DNA of 64,000 bases. It comes from Bradyrhizobium agreste. Lineage in GTDB: Bacteria; Pseudomonadota; Alphaproteobacteria; Rhizobiales; Xanthobacteraceae. Of this stretch, positions 57,099 to 64,000 are shown in pieces. Position 1 is the first letter of the stretch. Each line of letters opens with the position of its first letter. The stretch lies in contig NZ_JACCHP010000021.1 in assembly GCF_016031625.1 (NCBI RefSeq), forward strand, positions 1 to 64,000, in the 5' to 3' direction. The notes beneath the pieces were generated by a model. That model searched no databases and was not told the DNA's origin. It saw only the letters and a program-made list of their open reading frames with translations. The position numbers were made by a program, and so were the translations under genes.

Positions 57099-58706
57099 AT
57101 GGAAGCGAAGTTTCAGACCTTTCTCATCCTGCTGGCCGTGCTGGCAGGCGTGGCACTGGCCGCACGACGCTTCAGCGTCGCCCCGGCCATCCTGCTGATG
57201 CTGGCCGGCGTCGGCCTCGCTTTCGTGCCGGGCATGCCGACGGTGGAGCTGCCGCCGGAGCTGGTGCTGCTCGTGGTGCTGCCGCCGCTGATCTACTCGG
57301 CGAGCGTCGCGATGAGCTGGCGCGAATTCAAGAAAAACCTGCGCCCGATCGTGCTGCTCGCGGTCGGCGCCGTGATCTTCACCACGGCGATGGTGGCGGC
57401 CGCCACCCACTACATGATCGGCCTGCCCTGGACCATCGGCTTCCTGCTCGGCGCCATCGTCGCGCCGCCCGACGTGGTGGCGCCGCTCGCGATCGCCCGC
57501 CGGCTGAACATGCCGCGCCGTATCCTGGTCGTGCTCGAGGGCGAGGGTCTCGCCAACGACGCCACCGCGCTGATCCTCTACCGCTTCGCGCTCGCCGCGA
57601 TCATGGTCGGGCACTTCTCATTGCCGCTCGCGGCCGGTGAATTCCTCCTCATCGTCGCCGGCGAGATCGCCTTCGGCATCGGCGTCGGCTGGCTCTCCTT
57701 GCGCTTCCGCAAATGGTCCGGAGATCCGCAGGTCGAGCTGACGCTGTCGCTGATCACGCCCTATGTCTCGTACTGGCTGCCCGAGCACGTCGGCGGCTCC
57801 GGCGTGATCGCAACGGTGGCCTGCGGGCTCTATGTCAGCTGGAACGGTCCATTGCTGATCTCCTCGGCGACGCGCCTGCAAGGCATCTTCTTCTGGGATC
57901 TCGTGATCTACCTGATCGAGGGCATGCTGTTCCTGCTCACCGGCTTCCAGATGCGCGCGCTGTACGAGAAATCGAAGACTTTTCCGCTCGACGACATTCT
58001 CATCGCGACCGCCGTGGTCCTGATGATCGTCGTGATCGCGCGTTTTGCCTGGCTCTATCCCGCGACTTATCTGCCGCGAATGCTCTCCAGGTCGCTGCGC
58101 GAGCGCGATCCGTCGCCGCCATGGCAATGGCCGTTCGTGCTCGCCTTCACCGGCGTACGCGGCGCAGTGTCGCTGGCCGCCGCGCTGGCGCTGCCGTTCG
58201 CGCTGCCGGATGGCGAGGCGTTTCCGTATCGCGACCTGATCCTGTTCGTCGCCTTCGGTGTCATCTTCGTGACGCTGATCGGCGTCGGTCTGACGCTGCC
58301 GCCGGTCGTGCGCTGGCTCGGCGTCGCCGAAGCCGGCCGTCACGAGCATGCCGCCGAGCACGAGGCGGAGATCGCCGCGCGGCGTCAGGCGCTGGAGGCC
58401 GCGCTGAAATCGCTCGACGCGCTCACCGCGGAGAAAGAGGTTTCCGACGAGGTGATGCGGCTGCTGCGCGCCCGCCACGAGATCCGCCTCAACCAGCTCC
58501 CCGCCTCGCTCGATCCCGACCGTCACGACATCTCCGCCGCCGGCACCGCTCTGACCCGCGACCTGATCGCCGCCGAGCGCAAATTCATCCACAACCTCCT
58601 GCGCGACGGCCAGATTACCGACGAGACGCGGCGGCGGATCGAGCGCGATCTGGATCTGGAGGAGGCGAGCCTGGCGAACCGGGAATATAGCGGCGGGCCG
58701 CTGTAG
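57099..58706 (+). CDS. CPA1-family Na+/H+ antiporter
   Basis: A 535-residue inner-membrane antiporter. About 12 membrane segments cover residues 5-415. The NhaP-type ion site is PPDVVAP near residue 125 and LEGEGLANDATALILYRF near 150-165, and FTGVRGAVSLAAALALP lies near 350. A charged cytoplasmic tail of about 115 residues with helical heptads follows (about 420-535). It exchanges Na+ or K+ for protons. ATG 57099 is used; the frame's longer start reads into the beta-lactamase end. Confidence 0.88.
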   Translation: MEAKFQTFLILLAVLAGVALAARRFSVAPAILLMLAGVGLAFVPGMPTVELPPELVLLVVLPPLIYSASVAMSWREFKKNLRPIVLLAVGAVIFTTAMVAAATHYMIGLPWTIGFLLGAIVAPPDVVAPLAIARRLNMPRRILVVLEGEGLANDATALILYRFALAAIMVGHFSLPLAAGEFLLIVAGEIAFGIGVGWLSLRFRKWSGDPQVELTLSLITPYVSYWLPEHVGGSGVIATVACGLYVSWNGPLLISSATRLQGIFFWDLVIYLIEGMLFLLTGFQMRALYEKSKTFPLDDILIATAVVLMIVVIARFAWLYPATYLPRMLSRSLRERDPSPPWQWPFVLAFTGVRGAVSLAAALALPFALPDGEAFPYRDLILFVAFGVIFVTLIGVGLTLPPVVRWLGVAEAGRHEHAAEHEAEIAARRQALEAALKSLDALTAEKEVSDEVMRLLRARHEIRLNQLPASLDPDRHDISAAGTALTRDLIAAERKFIHNLLRDGQITDETRRRIERDLDLEEASLANREYSGGPL

Positions 58707-58743
58707 CCTTTGGTCATTGCGAGCGTGGAAGCACCTGAGCCAA

Positions 58744-59556
58744 CTACCGTCTCTCGCAAAATTCCCTCAGTGCCCCCGCAACGGCGCCCGCGACGGCCTC
58801 CTGCCGCTCGGGCGAGTTCATCTCCATTTCCTCGTCGCGATTGATGATCGAGCCGGCCTCGAGCAGCACGGCGGCGCTCCGCGTGCGCGACAACACGACG
58901 AGCCCGTCGTAGCGATAGACGCCGACATCCTTGTCCAGCAGCTGGCGCCGGTGGCGGCCCATCACCGGCAGAGTGTACTGGCTGGCATAGCGCAGGCCCT
59001 GCTCCTTCAACTGCCGGCCGATCATGCGGGCCAGCATCAAGCTGGTGACGAAGTGCGGATTCTGCTGCGACACGAACAGCGAGTGGCCCGAAAAACGATC
59101 GCTGAAATAGCTCTTTGCGCCGTCGAATTCCCAGGTCTCGAGCAGCTTGTCCGGCACCGAATCATGATGGATCGACAGGAAGAGATCGGCACGGCTTTCA
59201 TTCGCGACGCTGACGCGCTTGAACAGGCTCGGTCGCGCTTTGCCGTCCGTGACGAGCAGACGGGTTGCGGCAAAGCCCTCAGACTTGAGCTTCGCCGCGA
59301 TCAGGCTTGCGAGCCGGAAGTTGAAGCCGAACTCCGGATCGTTGCGTGCGCTCAACGCACCGTAGGAGTCCGCGGTGTGGCCGACATCCACGACGATGCG
59401 GAGTTTTCGCGGCTCGCATTTCTCCGGCAGGGAGAGCCTTGGTTTCGGCTTTGCAGCCTTCCGCGGCCCGGCCGCTTGGCTTTGGTCAGCGGACGAAAAT
59501 AGAGACGGGATCAGCAAAACAGCAATGGCGGCGATGGCGCGCCACGACTTGCTCAC
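58744..59556 (-). CDS. Periplasmic N-acetylmuramoyl-L-alanine amidase (AmiC type)
   Basis: A 270-residue exported zinc amidase that cleaves the peptide stem from peptidoglycan. A signal-like segment (residues about 4-25, AIAAIAVLLIPSLF) precedes the Amidase_3 domain with zinc ligands in VVDVGHTADSYGA and FLSIHHDSVP and catalytic Glu in VLLEAGSIINRDEE. The start is GTG 59556, which overlaps the stop of the upstream dioxygenase gene (GTGA), so the two are translationally coupled. Confidence 0.85.
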   Translation of the reverse strand: MSKSWRAIAAIAVLLIPSLFSSADQSQAAGPRKAAKPKPRLSLPEKCEPRKLRIVVDVGHTADSYGALSARNDPEFGFNFRLASLIAAKLKSEGFAATRLLVTDGKARPSLFKRVSVANESRADLFLSIHHDSVPDKLLETWEFDGAKSYFSDRFSGHSLFVSQQNPHFVTSLMLARMIGRQLKEQGLRYASQYTLPVMGRHRRQLLDKDVGVYRYDGLVVLSRTRSAAVLLEAGSIINRDEEMEMNSPERQEAVAGAVAGALREFCERR

Positions 59557-60449
59557 ACCGGCCGCTCCCCCTTCACCGTCACGCGCGTGCCCGAGCGTGT
59601 ATGCGGCCAGTAGTCCCACATCGCGCGGTGCTGGGTGCAGCGGTTGTCCCAGAAGGCGATCGTGTTCTCGGTCCAGCGGAAGCGGCACTGGAATAGCGGG
59701 TTCTCGGCGTGCTGGTAGAGATAGGCGAGCATCGCATCGCTCTCGTCGCGCGGGATGCCGTTGATGTGGCGGGTGAAGCCGCGGTTGACGTAGAGCGCTT
59801 TCCTGCCGGTGACCGGATGCGTGCGCACGACGGGATGCTCGGCATGGGGATAGGAGGGACGGTCGGCGACGCCATAATTCGCATAGAGACCGCGATAGAT
59901 CGGCTCGCCGTCATGCAGCGCCGTCAAGCCGTCGAGATAGACCTTCATGCGCTCCGACAGCGCCTCATAGGCCGCGTACATGTTGGCAAACAGCGTGTCG
60001 CCGCCGCGCGGCGGACATTGCTTGATGTAGAGGATCGAGCCCATCGGCGGCTCGAGATCGCAGGACACGTCGGAGTGCCAGCCCTCGCCATTGGCGCGCG
60101 GCGAGTTCTTGTCCGCATAGATCTTCATCAAGGCCGGGTCTTCGTCGTCGTGGGGAGCGGCGGGATGGACATGCAGCTCCCCGAACTTGCGGCCGAAGGC
60201 GAGGTGCTGCTGCGGCGTGATGTGCTGGTCGCGGAAGAAGATCACGAGGTTTTCGGCGAGCGCACGGTGGATCTCGTCCATCTGCCGGTTGGAGCGGGCA
60301 TCATCGGAGACGAGCTTGCCGATATCGACGCCGGAGATCTCCGCACCGATGATGGGTGTGAGCTTTTCGACCCGAAGCGTCTCGTATGGTGCGCCGTCTT
60401 CAGCGGTGTGGCGATAGCGCGGGCCCTGCTTGCCGGCGAGTGAGCTCAT
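59553..60449 (-). CDS. TauD/TfdA-family Fe(II)/2-oxoglutarate dioxygenase
   Basis: A 298-residue cytoplasmic dioxygenase. The facial triad is visible: His and Asp in GEGWHSDVSCDLEPP, and the distal His in CTQHRAMWDYWPH, with the 2-oxoglutarate-binding Arg in RSGTRVTV. It probably hydroxylates and cleaves a sulfonate, carboxylate or similar small organic acid. ATG 60449 follows GGGAG by 8 nt; a start six codons earlier is less likely. It overlaps the amidase gene by 4 nt. Confidence 0.87.
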   Translation of the reverse strand: MSSLAGKQGPRYRHTAEDGAPYETLRVEKLTPIIGAEISGVDIGKLVSDDARSNRQMDEIHRALAENLVIFFRDQHITPQQHLAFGRKFGELHVHPAAPHDDEDPALMKIYADKNSPRANGEGWHSDVSCDLEPPMGSILYIKQCPPRGGDTLFANMYAAYEALSERMKVYLDGLTALHDGEPIYRGLYANYGVADRPSYPHAEHPVVRTHPVTGRKALYVNRGFTRHINGIPRDESDAMLAYLYQHAENPLFQCRFRWTENTIAFWDNRCTQHRAMWDYWPHTRSGTRVTVKGERPV

Positions 60450-60530
60450 GGCGTTTCTCCCGATCATCTTGATTGGGAGTCATCGTAACGCGCACGATGA
60501 CGGATGTGCAATCCGCGCCGCAAATGCAGT

Positions 60531-60685
60531 CGTCGTCCCGGACAAGCGCAAGCGCAGATCCGGGACCCATAGCCACAGAATTAGATTTGGCGAATACTCG
60601 GAGTGACAACTGCCAAAACCACGAGGTTCTGTGGTTATGGGTCCCGGATCGGCGCGCGCTTGAGGCGCGCTTGTCCGGGACGACG
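60531..60685. repeat. Palindromic repeat, GTCGTCCCGGACAAG family (copy 2)
   Basis: 19 bp outer arms CGTCGTCCCGGACAAGCGC (60531-60549) and GCGCTTGTCCGGGACGACG (60667-60685), and an inner GGGACCCATA/TATGGGTCCC pair. Same family as 32600-32749. It fills the gap between ispG and the dioxygenase gene. Confidence 0.88.
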
Positions 60686-60714
60686 GCGGAGTATGACGCC
60701 TTAGCGGAGTGAAA

Positions 60715-61998
60715 TCACTCCGCCGCTGATACCGGCACCTTGGTGCCCTGGCCGTAGCGCTGGTCGATGTAGTCTATCACCAGCGCCTTGAAGTCGGCGG
60801 AGATGGTCGGGCCGCGCAGCGTGCGGAACTTCTTGCCGTCGACGAAGACGGGCGCGGCCGGCGCTTCGCCGGTGCCGGGCAGCGAGATGCCGATATTGGC
60901 GTGCTTGGATTCGCCGGGGCCGTTGACGATGCAGCCCATCACCGCGACGTTGAGCTCTTCCACGCCGGGATACTTGGTCTTCCAGGTCGGCATCTCGTCG
61001 CGGATGAAATCCTGGATCGAGCGGGCCAGTTCCTGGAACGTGGTTGAGGTGGTGCGGCCGCAGCCGGGGCAGGCTGCTACCAGCGGCACGAAGGTGCGGA
61101 AGCCCATGGTCTGCAAGAGCTCCTGGCCGACCTGCACCTCGCGGGTGCGGTCGCCGCCGGGCTCGGGCGTCAGCGAGATGCGGATGGTGTCGCCGATGCC
61201 CTGCTGCAGGAGAATGCCGAGCGCGGCCGAGGACGCCACGATGCCCTTCGAGCCCATGCCGGCCTCGGTGAGACCGAGATGGATGGCGTAGTCCGACCGG
61301 CGAGCCAGTTCCTGGTAGACCGCGATCAGATCCTGCACCGCCGAGACCTTTGCGGAGAGGATGATGCGGTCCTTGGGCATGCCGAGCTCTTCGGCGCGCG
61401 CGGCCGAGAGCAGTGCCGACTGCACCATGGCCTCGCGCGTCACCGCGCGCACGTCGCGCGGGTTCGGCGATGCGGCATTCTCGTCCATCAGCTTGGTCAG
61501 GAGCTCCTGGTCGAGCGAGCCCCAATTGGCACCGATGCGCACCGGCTTGTTGTTCTTGTTCGCGATCTCGATGATGTCCGCGAACTGGGTGTCGCGCTTG
61601 TCCTTGAAGCCGACATTGCCGGGATTGATGCGGTATTTGGCCAGCGCCTCGGCGCAGGCCGGATAGGCCGCGAGCAGCTTGTGGCCGATATAATGGAAGT
61701 CGCCGATCAGGGGCGTGTTGATGCCGCGCTTGGCGAGCCCGTCGCGGATATGCGGAACGGCGGCCGCGGCCTCCTCGCGGTCCACAGTGATGCGGACCAT
61801 CTCGGAGCCTGCGCGCGCGAGCGCTGCGACCTGGGCGATGGTGCTTTCGACATCGGCGGTATCGGTGTTGGTCATCGACTGCACGACGATCGGCGCACCG
61901 CCGCCCACGGCGACGTTGCCGACCTTGACCTGGGTGGTCCGGTGCCGGGGCGCCGGGCCCGCAATGTCTGAATCGAGAGAGTTTTCGAGCTTGTTCAT
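60715..61998 (-). CDS. ispG: 4-hydroxy-3-methylbut-2-enyl diphosphate synthase, flavodoxin-dependent
   Basis: A 427-residue [4Fe-4S] enzyme of the MEP isoprenoid pathway. It opens with [20 protein letters not shown] and NTDT, has ADFHYIG-like [10 protein letters not shown] and RINPGNVG, and ends with the cluster cysteines in [11 protein letters not shown] and in [12 protein letters not shown]. It makes HMBPP for the isoprenoid precursors used by the farnesyl diphosphate synthase at 52 kb. It follows the EamA gene by 13 nt. Confidence 0.96.
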   Translation of the reverse strand: MNKLENSLDSDIAGPAPRHRTTQVKVGNVAVGGGAPIVVQSMTNTDTADVESTIAQVAALARAGSEMVRITVDREEAAAAVPHIRDGLAKRGINTPLIGDFHYIGHKLLAAYPACAEALAKYRINPGNVGFKDKRDTQFADIIEIANKNNKPVRIGANWGSLDQELLTKLMDENAASPNPRDVRAVTREAMVQSALLSAARAEELGMPKDRIILSAKVSAVQDLIAVYQELARRSDYAIHLGLTEAGMGSKGIVASSAALGILLQQGIGDTIRISLTPEPGGDRTREVQVGQELLQTMGFRTFVPLVAACPGCGRTTSTTFQELARSIQDFIRDEMPTWKTKYPGVEELNVAVMGCIVNGPGESKHANIGISLPGTGEAPAAPVFVDGKKFRTLRGPTISADFKALVIDYIDQRYGQGTKVPVSAAE

Positions 61999-62011
61999 GG
62001 CGGTCCAAATA

Positions 62012-62965
62012 TCAGGTTTTGGTGACGTTCAGCAATGCATCGCGCGGCGCCGCAGCTGATGAGCTGGGACGGTTAACCAGAAAAAGCCCAGCAATTACAA
62101 GGACCGCTGCGGCCCCGAATGTCAGGCTGAGGCTGTCGTGCATGATGAAATAGCTACCCACCACGCCAAACAAAGGGGTGATGAAGGTAAAAGCCGACAA
62201 TTTGCTGGCCGAATAGGCCTTCACCAGCGCGAACCAAAGCGTGAACGTGGTTCCCACCACCCAGATCGCCTGGAACGCCATCAGGCCGAGCGAGAGCGGG
62301 GCCGGCATGTGCGTGATGGATTCGCCGAACAGCCAAGCCGCCAGCCCCAGGATCGGGACCGAGGTCGCGACCTGATATCCCAGCGCCTTCTCGGGCGCGG
62401 CGAAGCGCAGCCGCGTGCCCTTGGCAACCAGCGTCGTCGCGGCCCACAGCGCGGCACCCCCGACGATCATGAGGTCGCCGAGCAGAACATGCGAATTGAC
62501 ATTGGGCTGGGGGACGCCGATCGCAAGCGCCACGCCGGCAAAACTGATGGAAAGACCGAGCCATTGCGAGCCGCCGAGGCGCTCGCCGAGCACCTGGTAG
62601 GAGCCGAGCGCAACGAAGAACGGCGCCGTGTAGAGAAACACCACCGCACGCGAAGCATAGGTGAGACGCAGTCCCTGGAAGATCAGCACGAATTCGATGC
62701 CGAACATCAGCCCGGCGATCACGCCCGGCTTCCAGGTGCCGTCACGTTCGAAGAATTTGACACCGCGAAAGGTGCCGATGAGGAACAGCACCGGCAGCGC
62801 GCCCATCGAGCGGATGGTGGCCTGGAGCATGGGCGGAATGTCCGGCAGCACCAGCTTCACCGCGATCTGGTTGAATCCCCAGGTCAGGCACAGCATGAGC
62901 ATCAGGGCGATGGCGCCGGCACTGAGGGGACGGCCGGCGGACGGTATGGCTTCGGTTGCGGACAT
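62012..62965 (-). CDS. EamA/DMT-family transporter
   Basis: A 317-residue inner-membrane exporter with ten membrane segments and two EamA repeats ([20 protein letters not shown] at the N-terminus, [20 protein letters not shown] in the second half). The conserved PAFF-type loop is [25 protein letters not shown] precedes the ATG. It sits between zur and ispG with short gaps, so co-transcription is likely. The substrate is unknown. Confidence 0.85.
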   Translation of the reverse strand: MSATEAIPSAGRPLSAGAIALMLMLCLTWGFNQIAVKLVLPDIPPMLQATIRSMGALPVLFLIGTFRGVKFFERDGTWKPGVIAGLMFGIEFVLIFQGLRLTYASRAVVFLYTAPFFVALGSYQVLGERLGGSQWLGLSISFAGVALAIGVPQPNVNSHVLLGDLMIVGGAALWAATTLVAKGTRLRFAAPEKALGYQVATSVPILGLAAWLFGESITHMPAPLSLGLMAFQAIWVVGTTFTLWFALVKAYSASKLSAFTFITPLFGVVGSYFIMHDSLSLTFGAAAVLVIAGLFLVNRPSSSAAAPRDALLNVTKT

Positions 62966-63001
62966 TTCTTCCCAAAAATCCGGCTTTGCGCCGTTGTTGC
63001 T

Positions 63002-63496
63002 TCAAGACATTTTCTGACAATGCGTGCAGACGCCCGTGATCTCCACCACAGACAGCTTTGGCGCGAAGCCTGAGCTGCGCGCAGCGGCGTTGAGGTCCTT
63101 GGCGAAGGATGACGAGGGGATCTCGCCGACCAGGCCGCAGCGCTCGCAGATCAGGAACGCCACCGCCGAGGTCGAATCGTGGTCGTGGGCGGCGCAGGCG
63201 AGATAGGCATTGCGGCTTTCGATGCGGTGCACGAGGCCGTTGGCCATCAGGAAATCGAGCGCACGATAGACCGTGATCGGCGCCGGCCGCGCCATGGACT
63301 TGGCGAGCTCGTCGATGATCTCGTAGGCGCCGAGCGGGCGGTGACTGGAGAGCAAAGCACCCAGCACCTGACGGCGGATCGGCGTGAATTTCTGCGCGCG
63401 CTGCTCGCAGACCACTTCGGCATGCGCGAGCGCGTCCGCGGTGCAGCGGCCGTGATCATGGTCGGGCGCGGGGAATGCCGGCTTTGCGAGGCTCAT
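63002..63496 (-). CDS. zur: Fur-family regulator, probable zinc uptake regulator
   Basis: A 164-residue metal-dependent repressor. The N-terminal winged helix has FTPIRRQVLGALLSSHRPLG and ITVYRALDFLMANGLVHRIE. The C-terminal dimer domain has the structural CERCGL and CTHCQ zinc-binding pairs, and the middle has ACAAHDHDS. The His-rich DHDHGR near the start also fits zinc binding. Zur in this clade looks alike, but a manganese or iron Fur-type role cannot be excluded from sequence alone. ATG 63496 is used; 63514 is possible. The gene heads the zur-eamA-ispG run. Confidence 0.75.
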   Translation of the reverse strand: MSLAKPAFPAPDHDHGRCTADALAHAEVVCEQRAQKFTPIRRQVLGALLSSHRPLGAYEIIDELAKSMARPAPITVYRALDFLMANGLVHRIESRNAYLACAAHDHDSTSAVAFLICERCGLVGEIPSSSFAKDLNAAARSSGFAPKLSVVEITGVCTHCQKMS

Positions 63497-63609
63497 GTAG
63501 CCGTCTTCTAGCATTTCGGCGGGGGAACCCAAAGCACGACGAGCCGCCCGGCTGCCAGCCATGCTCCTCCCGCGGGACAGCATCGCGCGACTCGGCCCTG
63601 AAATAATCG

Positions 63610-63637
63610 TAAGCTTGCTTATTATATGCAAAGCTTA
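63610..63637. promoter_or_regulatory. Palindromic operator-like sequence before the marR gene
   Basis: TAAGCTTGCTTA (63610-63621) is an inverted repeat TAAGC-TT-GCTTA, and a further GCTTA follows at 63633. The AT-rich stretch sits just upstream of the marR gene, as expected of a MarR autoregulatory site. It also lies upstream of zur on the other strand. Confidence 0.45.
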
Positions 63638-63652
63638 TTGGAGACGAAGCTC

Positions 63653-64000
63653 ATGACGCGCGGGTCGGTCGACCAGAATTTCCTGTTCACGCTCGGTGAG
63701 CTCTACCGCCTCCTGCGCGTCTACGCCGACAAGGAGGCGTCGCGCTTCGGCATCACCCGCGCACAATGGGCGGTGCTGGCCAAGGTGGAGCGCAGCGAGG
63801 GCATGAAGCAGTCGGAGCTCGCCGAGCTGCTGGAGATGCAGCCGATCACCCTGACGCGGCTGATCGACAAGCTCTGCGACAACGACTGGATCGAGCGCCG
63901 CAGCGACGCTTCCGATCGGCGGGTCAAGCGCCTCTACCTCAAGAAGGCCGGGCGGCAGCTGCTCGGCCGCATGAGCGGCCTGAAGTCGGAGCTCACCGCG
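63653..64000 (+). CDS. MarR-family transcriptional regulator, 3' end cut by the window
   Basis: 116 residues visible, running off the right edge. It has the winged-helix MarR fold: an opening dimerisation helix (NFLFTLGELYRLLRVYADKE), recognition region RAQWAVLAKVERSEGMKQSE, LAELLEMQPITLTRLIDKLC and the wing DASDRRVKRLYLKKAG. GGAGACGAAG precedes the ATG at 63653. It diverges from zur, and a palindromic operator-like site lies between them. Ligand and target are unknown. Confidence 0.88.
   Translation, partial: MTRGSVDQNFLFTLGELYRLLRVYADKEASRFGITRAQWAVLAKVERSEGMKQSELAELLEMQPITLTRLIDKLCDNDWIERRSDASDRRVKRLYLKKAGRQLLGRMSGLKSELTA

Overview
This 64 kb window is high-GC chromosomal DNA from a Bradyrhizobium-type alphaproteobacterium (inferred from gene content; no 16S gene is present). 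Pointers are the family of periplasmic proteins with RREF(I/V)TL leaders at the left end, a 326-residue amino acid:carrier-protein ligase whose metal ligands fall at the positions reported for the Bradyrhizobium japonicum enzyme, a cysteine-free L32, and many interspersed palindromic repeats, including the GAGCATGATCCGGAAAAG element common in Rhizobiales. No tRNA, rRNA, CRISPR array, transposase or phage gene was seen.

Layout. 1-2.6 kb: the start of a ThuA-like gene and two tandem ABC_sub_bind periplasmic proteins in DNA that looks less GC-rich than the rest. 2.7-3.6 kb: a ceramidase-like membrane protein behind two TetR-type palindromes. 3.7-12.5 kb: a minus-strand acyl-CoA catabolic cluster (biotin-dependent carboxylase alpha and beta, a beta-keto acid cleavage enzyme, an AraC regulator, a GST and two acyl-CoA dehydrogenases), possibly for acyclic terpenoid or branched acids. 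12.6-16.5 kb: an HTH regulator divergent from a class GN sortase and its single VIT/VWA substrate ending in LPKTA. 16.7-19.8 kb: NDP-forming acyl-CoA synthetase and an MCE/MlaD protein.

20.0-32.6 kb is a nitrogen-acquisition region. On the minus strand lie urtA-urtB-urtC-urtD-urtE, fmdA, fmdB and amiE, which would import urea or short amides and hydrolyse them. Divergent from urtA is a 1123-residue NCS1 permease-histidine kinase-receiver fusion behind a good sigma-54 promoter match, overlapped by a LuxR-type response regulator.

32.8-38.1 kb: Baeyer-Villiger-type monooxygenase with a FixK-like box, secreted S1 protease, HAD hydrolase and the methionine-salvage pair mtnP-mtnA. 38.1-41.9 kb: carrier protein, acyl-CoA-dehydrogenase-like protein, aminoacyl:carrier-protein ligase and GNAT-like protein, a compact pathway of unknown product. 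42.1-50.1 kb: a PAS-GGDEF-EAL protein with intact signatures, a tripartite tricarboxylate transporter (tctC-tctB-tctA), and a GGDEF-EAL protein with degenerate signatures.

50.3-64 kb: mostly housekeeping and envelope genes: rpmF, mtgA, farnesyl-diphosphate synthase, a secreted caspase-like protein, GFA and NTF2-like proteins, class A beta-lactamase, CPA1 antiporter, a TauD dioxygenase overlapping a cell-wall amidase, a zur-eamA-ispG run and the start of a MarR regulator. At least twelve palindromic repeats sit between genes, some inside operons.
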